Assembly (NCBI RefSeq): GCF_029962835.1
Contig: NC_080586.1
Coordinates: 68,511,501 to 68,575,500, forward strand
Origin: Magnolia sinica
Lineage: Eukaryota > Streptophyta > Magnoliopsida > Magnoliales > Magnoliaceae
Direction: 5' to 3'
Length of the DNA stretch: 64,000 bases
How positions within the stretch are numbered: position 1 is the stretch's first letter; each line of letters starts with the position of its first letter. Position numbers and translations under genes: made by a program. Below are positions 13,001 through 22,471 of this stretch, piece by piece. A model generated the notes under the pieces. That model saw only the letters and a program-made list of their open reading frames with translations, had not been told where the DNA came from and searched no databases.

Positions 13001-16000
13001 GACGACGCTATCTATGCGTTCATGGATGCATGCTAATATGGAACAGGTATGTGGGATTTTGCTCATTCATTAGGTGATGTAACCATCTATGATCAATGTT
13101 AAATGCTTGGTATAAGTTAAGGTGTACATGAGCCGAGCTTTGCCCAGCTCGTGCTCGACTCAGACCGCTCGAGTCCTAGCTTGTGCTCGGCTTGGCTCGA
13201 CCTTTGAGCTCGGAATAGTAGCTCGTGCTCAGCTCGTCTGAGTTCGAGTAGAGTTTTTAAGTAGGTTTTGGATTTCTGATTTCAGTTTGAAATTGAATAA
13301 AACAATTACAGGACTGGCGGCGACCGGTCACTGAACTGAGCAGTGGCAGCCGGCAGGGGCGACCGAACACCGGACTGGCAGGGCCACAAGGGTAGAAGGC
13401 TTGAGGGTGAGGGAGAGAGTAGAGAGAGAGAGGGTAGGTGAGGATGACTGGATGATGGAGAGAGAAGAGAGATTTTGGACAGACGACTCGCCGGCCACCG
13501 GAAGAGAGGGAGGACTGGGAGAGAGGGGTTGGACGCACGAGCGGGGTACTTTTCAAAAGGGGTAGGATTTTTTTGTTTGGGAAGGGTATATACACCCTAT
13601 ACACGAGTCGAGTCCGAGTCGAACCGAGTCGAGTATTATTCGAGTCGAGCTGGGTCAAGCTCGAACTTGGCTTGAACTCATTTCGAGCTCCAAAAATCAG
13701 CTCGAACTCGGCTCGAGTTGAGCCAATTTCGAGTCAAGTCAAGATTTTTCGAGCCGAGTCGAGCGAGTTACCGAGCTTTTGCTGCTCGTGCACAGCTCTA
13801 GTTACAAGCCACAAAAGTTTTGATTATCCCACCATTTCCTGTGGTGTGGTCTACCTTCAACTTGGTCATTCTTCAATTTCTGCTCATGTCGTGAAAGAAC
13901 CTCGAAAAATGAATGGATGACATGGATATGACATATACATCATAGTGGGCTCATAGAGTTTACTCAGTGCAATTGGTGCTCCTTGAGATGAAAGGTCTTA
14001 TAGAAACTTTCTAAAGAATATGGGGTCCTCTCTAAAGTGTATATTTCATTCAATCCAGTTAACTGTCACACCACACCTAGATGAATGGATTCTCACAAAA
14101 TTAGGACATCGCTGATTAGTTGCAACCTCGATCCAATAGGTGGGTGCAATCTCTGACTATGGGGCCCACCTTGCTGTGTGTTGTGTATCTATGTTGTCTA
14201 TATAATTTGCCGGCTTATTTTAAAACATGGGCCGAGAAATAAAGTAGGTCTAGATCTTAAGTGGTAACAATGGTGGTATTAAACAATCATCATTGAAAGC
14301 TTCATACGGTCTAAATGGTTATTGGTCATCCAAACCATTGGTGGATCATGTAAGAGGTGCGGATTGGGTACTACCCCCACCAAGACCTACTTAGAGATGG
14401 ACAACCATACCAGAAGCTTTGTCGGGCCCACTGTGATTGATCATTCTAGGGCATTCATTAGGCCATTTAAAACTCTAGTGACCCACAGATTATATAAGAT
14501 TTAGGGATGATTTTTGTCAATTGCTCTTAATAGTGACCCTTTATATTTATTTAAAGTGTTTTTATATTTATTTGAAGTGTTTTATGTTAGATGACGGGTT
14601 ATATATGTTTTATGTATTTTTTTTTTATAATTATAGTCCTTATGTTAAATTTCTCGACATTATAGGTCAATGGAACATAGAGGTCTTATGGCTTCTTACA
14701 CGCCATGCCTGGTGAATTTTATACCTCAATCACGACATGATATAGACATTGATTCAGAAGTGAAAATTGGTATAGATGATCCAAACATGGATGAGAAGGT
14801 AACGAATTCAGAAATTAGTATGGAGTTTAAAACATAAATTCTACATATAGTTATGGAAGGAAAGTCGATTTCAGTATTCAGAAGCATGGTGTAAATAAAG
14901 ACAATAGGACGTGTATTGAAAATGAGAGATTTTGTTTTTTCCAAGCAAGATAAACGTTCATTTGATAAACGTGATGTTAATGTGAAGCATCATCGGGATG
15001 AAACAAAAATAGGTGAGGCACATGAAAATTAGATTGAAAGTTGATGGGAAATATCATGATACTGATCTTAAGATTGATCATAATCATATTCTTGAATCTC
15101 CTGAAAAAGCTCATTTGTTAATATCACAACGGAAATTTATTTAAGAAATAGTTGCCGATAACTGTGATAATTCAGATATAAACCTAAAAACAACATTTGA
15201 TTTCATGACTAGATAAGCGGGTGGTCGACAGAATGTTGGATATAATTTGGTAGATTACAAGAATTATTTATAGACGAAAATGGTAAAAGCAATGAAAAAA
15301 ATTGATGATGAAGGTCGTTTGATATTTTTCAAAAGAAAGCAATTTGAAGATCCAATGTTCTTTTATTCTAGAATAAAATATTGTCATTATATTTTTACTT
15401 TTTAAAATCACTATTTTTATAGTGATTACAGGGTGAAACAATCAATGTAACAAAATCATCAAACTCAAATGTAAGTGACATGAGTAAATAGTCATAACTC
15501 TTTTACAATCATTTTCCATTCTAGATTGGGAAACCAAATATGCCCATGTCTCTCAAAAAATGTATCAAACATGAAACCAAACCACACAAAACAGTGGTTG
15601 TTAAACACCCACCATTAAAACTTTTTAAGGTCCACCATAAAGTTTTTCCTACCATCTAACCTATGGATAAGGTTACAAAGACCTGGACAAAGGGAAAATA
15701 ATATATAGCAAGTTTATTTCATGGCATGAGAAGAAATCAAAGAATGGCCAAGTTGAAGGTAGACTACACCACAGGAAACAATGGGATAATCAAAACTTTT
15801 GTAGCTTGTAACGAGCATTTAACATTAATAATAAATGATTACATCACCTAATGAATGGGAAAAATCCCATATACCTATTCCATATTAGCATGCATCCATG
15901 ACCACACATAGATAACCTCATCATTGCATGAGTTTGGACCTAACAAAAATCTTAAGAGAGGAGGAAAAGCTGGGAGAGAAGGTGAGAGAAAAGAGGGAGA

Positions 16001-17286
16001 GCAGGGAGTGCAAATGGCTCCAGAAACTCTTTCTTTCTATTGGGTTTTTTCTTTTCTCGTTCTCTCTCTTTTTTTCTTTTTCTTTTTTTGATAATATTTT
16101 GACGTTTGTTTTTTCTTTTAGTGTGAACCCATGAAAAGCAAGTAATCATGGTATCCTTATTTGACGAATAACAGAGGATTGACTCCGTAGCGCATTGCCA
16201 TCGCTAATTTGTGGGAGTCCACCATATGGAGTGGACTAGATCATTGTCCATGCTGACATGGGTCCCATCATTACTCGGTCCAAGGTCCAATCTTCCTGAT
16301 TGCATGTCTAAAGATATACAAATTTAATACTCCATATATACCATTGAGTGCAACATAGCTTAAAAATTACATTGATGACAATTCAAGTAATTGATTTATG
16401 GTCACCAAAATGGATGGTTAAAAGTGGTCCAAGTGCATTGGGCTCTTCCAGTATATGCTCCATTCATAACTGGGCCCATGATATGAACTGTCCACATTTC
16501 AGAACGATTAGAAATGTTGGCGAAAATGTATCATGATTATTACTTGTTTTCACATTGGTATGGAAGGCATGCACTCAAGCTCATGAGAGAAGGGAGTAGC
16601 ATCATCAACACGACGTCGGTGACTGCATACAAGGGTAGCCCGGAGCTCCTCGACTACTCGTCGACCAAAGGAGCGATCATAGCGTTCACGAGGGGGCTTG
16701 CGCTGCAGCTGGTGAAGAAGGGCATACGTGTTAATGGGGTGGCGCCGGGGCCCGTGTGGACCCCACTTATTCCAGCCTCATTTAGTAAGGAGAAGGTGAA
16801 GATCTTTGGGACAGAGGTGCCGATGGGAAGGGCTGCGCAGCTGGAAGAGATTGCGCCGTCCTACGTCTTCCTCGCCTCCAGTGATTCATCTTACTACACT
16901 GGCCAGGTCCTCCACCCAAATGGTACGTTCTTTTATTGTTGTTGTTGCATTGTTGGTAGCCGTTGGGGCTGTCAATGAGGCTGCTGGCCCATAAGGCTTC
17001 TGGTCATGGCCTGATTTGAGCTAGGTTGGAGAGGGTATAAAATTCAATGCTTTTTGTAAATAGGCCGGGCCCAGCCTAAGTAGGCCCACTGTGTATCTTT
17101 ATGATAGTTCATCAAGATCATTGATATGATGTCTCCCACTTTCAATGGGAGATCCCAAAAACCACCATGACCAGAAAAAAAATTGCAGCAACCATATGAA
17201 GAAAAGATTTTAAGGTTGTCTTATAATCTCTCTCCCTGATGGATGTTTGTGGGCCTTTTGCAGGTGGGACCATAGTGAACGGCTAG
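2446..17286 (+). CDS. Short-chain dehydrogenase/reductase, glucose and ribitol dehydrogenase homolog / NADPH-dependent aldehyde reductase (4 exons)
   Basis: Exons 2446-2703, 5230-5603, 16567-16922 and 17264-17286 join in frame at GT-AG borders to give 336 aa, about the length of the plastid-targeted Arabidopsis At1g54870 type. The first ~45 residues are rich in basic, hydroxylated and hydrophobic residues and look like a transit peptide; an internal ATG at 2581 would give the shorter cytosolic form. Cofactor motif TGGDSGIG is at residues 93-100, catalytic Asn202, Ser228, Tyr241 and Lys245 (YSSTK) are present, and the C-terminus VLHPNGGTIVNG is typical. Members reduce small aldehydes and sugars with NADPH. 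Oddities: the adenine-side NNAA motif reads DNAA (Asp176), and the usual Arg after KL at the exon 1-2 joint is Glu. Intron 2 is ~11 kb and full of transposons. The ORF has no stop, so it is probably functional, but expression is not visible here. Confidence 0.9.
2755..3845. repeat. Giant palindrome: two GGGCCCAC-type repeats head to head in intron 1
   Basis: The left arm (~2755-3300) and right arm (~3325-3845) are inverted copies through their whole length, sharing 'ggtcgagctgtgtgggcccc', 'taaaacatataaaag', 'cttggtggggcccacct', 'cccctcatccaagt', 'tgattatgaatgtttta' and 'gtgcatctga'. TA-repeat tracts lie at both outer edges and in the centre (3305-3327), so both copies probably inserted at TA microsatellites or were duplicated with them. 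The RNA of intron 1 could fold into a ~500-bp hairpin. Confidence 0.7.
3843..3898. repeat. (TA)n microsatellite
   Basis: An uninterrupted TA run of about 56 bp next to the palindrome in intron 1. The remainder of intron 1 (3900-5229) has no recognisable element apart from short A/T runs and a few CA repeats near 4955. Confidence 0.95.
5604..6960. other. Intron 2, first part: no gene recognised
   Basis: AT-rich intron sequence without a protein match. It holds the first copy of a 25-bp exact direct repeat (6361-6385, core 'gaaagtgttcgcgaacc') whose second copy is at 12441-12465. Confidence 0.6.
6964..7000. repeat. (AG)n microsatellite
   Basis: An uninterrupted GA run in intron 2 of the dehydrogenase gene. 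Downstream, 7080-7330 is rich in degenerate 'gatgatg' words and has no ORF of note. Confidence 0.95.
7590..8700. repeat. Cluster of GGGCCCAC-type repeats in intron 2
   Basis: At least three partial copies occur: 7640-7900, 7985-8260 and 8330-8680. They share 'gtgggccccacc', 'accatcaaaaatcatgt', 'acatgctaaaa', 'ggggcccacctgaaa' and 'caatggatggactggatc'. These words match the palindrome arms in intron 1, so one family populated both introns. No coding potential is seen. Confidence 0.6.
8980..12430 (+). mobile_element. Probable non-coding LTR-retrotransposon derivative (fossil)
   Basis: The stretch has the look of plant LTR/LARD sequence: 'gtgtactcactaggctttttgcc' type text near 12100, followed by a block ending in 'ggattcggggcatca' near 12415, which resembles the conserved 3' end of many plant Gypsy LTRs. 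No gag or pol domain is visible. Boundaries are estimates; neither a second LTR nor a target duplication was identified. It is old and broken. Confidence 0.3.
10240..10690. repeat. Degenerate tandem repeat of 'ggcccatgtgatg' type
   Basis: Roughly a dozen imperfect units of about 35-40 bp, each with a 'ggcccat' or 'ggctcat' box followed by 'tgatgtat' or a variant, run in the same direction. The array lies within the putative LTR-derived stretch and is too diverged to be recent. Confidence 0.5.
12840..13010. repeat. Purine/pyrimidine-rich tract in left TIR arm
   Basis: An A/G-rich run followed by a CT-rich run, mirrored as the reverse complement at 15950-16110 in the right arm. It explains the apparent short ORFs on both strands here. 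Confidence 0.5.
13117..13800. mobile_element. hAT-like non-autonomous element nested in the left TIR arm
   Basis: The ends are 'taaggtgtacatgagc' and the inverted 'gctcgtgcacagctcta'. The body carries the same CGAGCTCG/gagccgag words as the element at 989-1551. The opposite arm of the host element keeps the empty site (gctcgttacaagcta near 15800), and the flanks here (ggtataag / gttacaag) look like a decayed 8-bp target duplication of that site. This is clear evidence of a later insertion. Confidence 0.65.
13900..14520. repeat. GGGCCCAC-type repeat remnants
   Basis: Partial copies with 'atgaatggatgacatgg', 'gacatatacatcatagtggg', 'atggggcccacc' and 'gtcgggcccactgtgattg' lie inside the long-TIR element. 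No gene is seen. Confidence 0.45.
14700..15375 (+). pseudogene. FAR1/FRS-like transposase relic
   Basis: Read across frames, the stretch shows the N-terminal part of the FAR1-RELATED SEQUENCE / MULE family: a zinc-binding-like segment, then HNHILESPEKAHLL, a FDFMTR-AGGRQNVGY block and VDYKNYL, followed by a KKIDDEGRLIFF-type block that ends near PMFFYS. In the family this order precedes the MULE transposase domain, which is absent here. Several stops and frame changes are visible (for example TAA after the ISQRKFI block), so it is non-functional. It belongs to the surrounding long-TIR element rather than being a host FHY3/FAR1 gene. Function of intact relatives: DNA binding and transposition, or in domesticated copies phytochrome A signalling. 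Confidence 0.6.
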
Positions 17287-18740
17287 TGTGGGATCTCAAG
17301 TGGGCCATCCTTCTATGTATCCGTTTGGATTGTTGTATGTAGTAGATTTCTCATGTTATCAAAAGGTCTTTTGCGAGAAGCTAGCTTGATGTGAAAAAGT
17401 AATGTTCGTACATATAATAAAGCACTTGCATAAGAACCATGTATTTGAATGTGAAGCTATTGCGTGGTCCACCAAAGGCATGCACATTAGGGCCACTGAG
17501 TGTATGTATGCAATTTTAGAGTGGCATGGTTCGACAGTGCTTGTGGCTATTGTGGCTGTTGATGTGGTTGATTGCAGCCACTGATTAATTTACTCCCTAC
17601 TATTTAGAGGGTCCTATTGATGTGGTTGATTTCAGCCACTGATTTACTTTCTTCTGTAGTGGACAGTTAACATTGCTGTTAGATAGTTATATTCCAATTT
17701 TAGTGAGCAAAAACTTGGCTATACACATTGAAACTCTTAGCCATGGACTTCTTTGGCTATGGTCTGTGCTTGTGGTGGCCCGCCAAGTTTGCGGTCGATA
17801 TGGTTATGGTCCACGTGATTTTATTTGGATCATGTATGTATATATCCACTGACTAGGTCAGGTTTGGTGGACTTTTATCCCTAGATTTCAATTCAAAACC
17901 AGAGTTGGGTCATCCTGGTTGAGATGGATCAATTCACCCTGACCTAATTACAATCAAATGGGGTCCACAAATTATAAGTAGCTTGAGTTTAGCCCGGGTT
18001 AGAGTTAGGTTTATGGTTGAAGGATTTGGCAATTGGTCCAAGTCAGGAGACTTGTTTGAATCAGGGGCATGAATAGAGGGTGGAGTGGCCCACTTGTTCG
18101 AGCCGGTCTGTCTAGATGAGTTGTGGTGTTGAATTAGATCAGGTCTACGTGAGTCCAAGCGATCTTGGGCGAGTCGCATGGACTGGTCAGAATCTAGCCA
18201 TGGTTCAAATAAAATTACTTGTGGCGGCAGCCTTCACCCAGCCTGTTGGCACCGCCACTCACCCTTGATAGAGAGAGATGAAATACACCATGCTACCCAT
18301 GTCCTACCACTTACAATAATTGCTTATATTTTCATTGAGTATAGTTCTGGATTACAAGAGGAATGGCCTCAAAAGTAATTAGATTGCAATTAATTACAAC
18401 ATAATCAAATCTTGATAAGAATAAAAATGAATATATCCTTTCTAATAATTGGACGGCCCTCTTGGCTTTGCCTTAGATGGCCACAGATCAAGAAATACAT
18501 GGAAATATTTATTTATCGATTTTTCCCTTAGATGGCCACGGATCAAGAAATACATGGAAATATTTATTTATCGATCGGGCATTCCTACAACTTGATTGGT
18601 GGCCTTCAATGGACGACGATGAAAAATAAATGTTTAAGGATGGACCACCATTCGCTTGAAAGGCACATAAAATTAATGGCTAGGGCTGTATGATGGGAGT
18701 GGTTTTTGAAAGGCCGGCCCCATCAATGGTATGTCCCACT
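17287..18740. other. 3' flank of the dehydrogenase gene, no further gene seen
   Basis: Contains the presumed 3' UTR and about 1.4 kb of AT-rich spacer with isolated short reading frames lacking similarity. Confidence 0.5.
18471..18575. repeat. Tandem duplication, period 55 bp, two copies
   Basis: The block 'ccttagatggccac(a/g)gatc...aaatatttatttatcgat' starts at 18471 and again at 18526 with a single difference over about 50 bp. It is a recent local duplication. Confidence 0.85.
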
Positions 18741-18744
18741 AGAT

Positions 18745-18905
18745 GAACAATAATGGTTGAGGGTTGAGTCCTTACCTCAGCGGTAGACTTGAGGAGTTTC
18801 AACATGAGGTCTTGGGTTTGATATCACCCACTACGACGTGTGGGTGTGTGTGTTGTGTGCGCGTGAAAAAAAAACAAAAAAACAAAACAACAACAACAAC
18901 AACGT
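18745..18905 (+). mobile_element. Probable tRNA-derived SINE
   Basis: A-box-like 'cttacctcagcggtagac' is followed ~30 bp later by B-box-like 'gggtttgatatcac', then a short body and an A-rich tail with (CAA)n at 18868-18903. Box spacing and the tail fit a plant SINE copied by LINE machinery. Target duplication is unclear. Confidence 0.5.
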
Positions 18906-19033
18906 ACGTTGGATGGGATGAGGCATGACAACGTATGTTGGATCGCCTTGCATGGTAGCTGTGGTGGGACCACACTCTTCTTTTTCTTATTATTTCCTTT
19001 GTTGATTCGGTAGTAAATGGATAGAAAGAGCAA

Positions 19034-19181
19034 GAGAAAATGACCACTGTAGACAAAACCTTTTACCCAGCGGTTTTTATGAAGGAAGACAAACTTAAGT
19101 TACCAAGTTAGACTAGCACGTGCGGACAGCGACTTTGAGGACGAAACTACCCCTCCTTTTTACTGCCGTTGCTTTTCCTCT
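19034..19181 (+). repeat. Left terminal inverted repeat of the 24.8 kb MULE
   Basis: 148 bp aligned without gaps to the reverse complement of 43664-43811, with three mismatches (one near 19140 and two near 19163). Similarity stops at 'gcttttcctct'. Confidence 0.9.
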
Positions 19182-19689
19182 CCCTTTAACAGAAAACACA
19201 TGCGCTTTTTCTCGGTACACATCCCTACGTTCCATTGCAACGAAAAACCGACGCACGGCCGTTTTACTTATCATTTCCCTTACTAAAATTCGAACTTTAT
19301 CATCTCCATATTATCATTCTACATTTGGCATTTTCTATCTTGGTGAGGGTTACGTAGAATCCTTCAAAGTGGTTGCACCTCCGATCTTCAGAAAGGTACA
19401 AATTAATCCCTCATTTGAAAGCATTCGTCCTCAACTTGCATTGAGCGAGGCTACGGTTGCGGGAGGAACAGATATTAAAAAAAAAAAAATACCCTAGTGT
19501 GGTTTATAGATTCTTTCCTTTGTATTATTGAACAACGATTAACTAAGTACTTGTGGAAATTCAGCTTGTAATTCAGCAAAGGTGCTTGGTCAAACTTAGC
19601 CATTGCACACTTTAATTTGAAGAAAGAACTCACAGAAATTGAGACGAGTGGAAGTCAACGACAATTGATCGACTACTCATCGAATTTTA

Positions 19690-20690
19690 TGTGAAGTTCG
19701 GTGAATTTCATGTCAGGCTCTTATAATTTCATTTGTTAGGCTTAGTCAATTTTATGCGTTGATCGTTCAAATTCATGTGAAACTTGTTTAATTCCATTTT
19801 AGGGCTCACTCAATTTCATTTTAGAGTCGCTCAATTTCATGTTTGCCCAGCTCAATTTAATGCTATGCTAGCTCAATTCAATGTTTGCCCAACTCAATTT
19901 CATGGTAGGCTCGCTCAATTCAATGTTTGCCCAACTCAATTTCATGCTAGGCTCGCTCAATTCAATGTTCGCCTAACTCAATTTCATGGTAGAATTGCTC
20001 AAGTTAATGTTTGCCAACTCGATCTCATGCTAGGCTCGCTCAATTTAATGTTTGTATTGATAAATTTCATGTTTGCCTCAATGAATTTCATTCTTGTCTC
20101 ACTGAATTTCATGTCTGTGTTGCTCAATTTCTAGTTTGCCATGCTCAATTTTCAGTTTGCCACGCTCAATTTTCAGTTTGCCATGCTCAATTTCAGCTTT
20201 CCTCGATCAAATGTTAGTTTGCCTCGCTCAATATATACTTTACCTTGCTCAATTTTCCCTCTTCCCTTGCTGAATTTCTTGTTTGCCTCGCTCAATATAT
20301 ACTTTACCTTGCTCAATTTTCCCTCTTCCCTTGCTGAATTTCTTGTTTGCCTTGTTCAAAATCTAGGTTGCGTCGCTAAATTTCCAGGCTTCCCTTGCTC
20401 AATTATTTATTTTGTGTCACTCAAATTCGAACTTCCCTCGATCGATTTCATTTTTCCCTCGTTCAATTTGTAGTTTGCCTTGCCCAATTTCTAGCCTGTC
20501 TCGCTGAACTTTCGCTTTTCCTTCATTGAATATCTAGTTTGCCTCGTTCAATTTATAGGCTGCCTCGTTGAATTTCTAGTTTGCCTCGTTCAATTTATAG
20601 GTTGCGTCGCCGAATTTTCATGTTTGCCTTAATCATTTCCATGTTTGCCGCGCTTAATTCTAGTTGAGGTTTATTCCATTTTATCCGAAC
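19690..20690 (+). repeat. 21-bp minisatellite, left block (type A, diverged)
   Basis: About 45 units in the order 'gctcaatttc' + 'atgtttgcc' or 'agtttgcctc'. The period is mostly 21 bp, so two or three frames stay open and give heptapeptide repeats (e.g. AQFNVCP). Units are diverged compared with 25640-26125. It is not a host gene despite the open frames. Confidence 0.85.
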
Positions 20691-20699
20691 CTCGCTCAA

Positions 20700-22471
20700 A
20701 TTTATCAAGTGCTTGATATTTAGTATTAATGTATATGATGTAATGCTTAAATTCTTATTACTCTAATTCTAATTAACCATGTGTAGAGAATTTAGCCTTC
20801 TATCCCCTTATGGTACATTTGTAATTGCTTAAATATAGGTATATTTCTAGTAGATATGACATGAACCGTCAAATTACATTTTATTTTGTCTTATACACCA
20901 TACAATGTGGAATATTTGTTGAATATTGAATGAACTTTTAAATATTCCAAATTGCTTAACCATACTTGAGATTGATATGACACATTTGTGGGCTGTCATT
21001 TGAGCTTAGAGGAATTATAAGAATCCATCTTAAATTCATGTGTTGATGTTTAATATAATGATTTGATAATATGTACAATTTAAAGAGCAATCTGGACAAA
21101 ATTTAAGGGATGTACGTGGGTACCATGATGCCATGATGTATAACATCCACCCATGACATATGAGCTTTACCGGGTGCTCAATGTAAGCCACATGCTGCTC
21201 CAGTTACTAGAATAGCTAATTGAACCTATATAGAATTCCCTCAGAAGAAGTAAAATTGCGAACCTAGCGACGTAAAAGTTTAGGACCTTAGGAAATTTCA
21301 GATTTAGTTGTTTGAACGTAGAAATGAAACTTAGGTTCCCTTAAAATCATTAGAATAGCCATTCAAACTTGGTTGGAATCACTCTGGAATTATGACATTT
21401 GAGAAGATAGAGACTCAATATTTTAAGTTCTCTAGGAGATTGATTGCATAACCATGAAACCTAGGAACAAAACGTAGGTCCCCATTAAAAACTTTTAGAA
21501 TGATTGTTTGAACTTAGAACTAAACTTAGGAATTATGGGAGAACAAACAATCTGTTATGATGTATATTAGACTAAACAAGAATGTTCCTTGAACTTGACC
21601 TTCATTGAACTTTTTAGTAACTTAGGATTTGAATTTTACCATAATTTTCCTTAGTTGAAATGACATTGCGAAGGCACTCAGTAGACAGTAGGTGAAATGA
21701 GTTTAGGCATTGTAAGCAGTTCCTTACCCATTACATTGTACATTAGATCCAATTTAAGCACTCCCTACACTTAAAACCCGCACTAGGAGTTAACAATGAA
21801 AATTCAATAAGAAATCTCATAAGTTAGAGATGATATTTCTCATAACTTTTAGCAATTAGCACTAACTAGAAGCAAATGTATAAAGGTTTGAGAAAAAAAT
21901 TCCAGCACTAAATGGAGCATATTGAGATTAGGATTTTGTATTTCGAATCCTCAAATACATCTCGTTGATCAGAAACAACATCTCTCGTGTGCTTTAACAA
22001 TTAGAAATAATTAATAGTGAAATTTTAGGTGAAATTTCAACCCTAGACTCTACTTGTTGAGACTATCTTTGAAAATATATGTAAGTTTAACATATTTTGA
22101 ACCCAAATCCTCATGTAGAAATGTTAGGTTTGTATATTTTTTTTGAAAGTGTACTAGGCCATCATAGAATTGTCCCTTGTTAAAATAGAAGACTATATGG
22201 ATATCCCATGATAGATAGCATCACTGAATTTAACAAGCACCACATGAAATCATTCTTATCTCTGAATTTGTAATCCATATAAGCTCTTCTTGTTTATTTA
22301 AAAAAAATTAACGCATTGTTTACATTTTATTTCCTTAAGCTATGTATCTTCGTCATCTATTATGGAACGTCAGTACTCACTCCTCTATTATTTAATCGAG
22401 TTTTGTCTTATGGCAAGCTTCCATGGCTTAATGATTCACTAATATAATGTCATTGTATCGGTTTTCAAATA
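20700..22471. other. Non-coding spacer between the left minisatellite and transposase gene
   Basis: AT-rich and without a long ORF. It presumably contains the transposase promoter and 5' UTR, but no motif was convincing. Confidence 0.5.

Larger units (their letters stand above)
12733..16179. mobile_element. Long-TIR DNA transposon with FAR1-like relic (degenerate MULE), in intron 2
   Basis: The left arm (12733-13116 plus 13801-13895) and right arm (about 15700-16179) are inverted copies. Both ends read atcctctgttatt inward; shared blocks include the AAAGAAAAAACAAACG region, the A/G-rich tract, 'gcatgcatccatga' and its complement, and 'ccttcaacttgg'. Arms are ~480 bp after removing a 684-bp insertion in the left arm. 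A FAR1-type transposase relic lies inside, fitting a MULE with long TIRs. I could not find a convincing target duplication. It sits wholly inside the dehydrogenase intron. Confidence 0.6.

Noticed and set aside
14726-14944. Minus-strand 72-codon frame over the FAR1-like relic
   Set aside because: Shadow frame; the plus strand carries the FAR1-like similarity.
19690-20690. Possible CRISPR-like or centromeric satellite reading of the repeat array
   Set aside because: Units are contiguous without unique spacers, the period is 21 bp and the array is only ~1 kb within a transposon in plant DNA.
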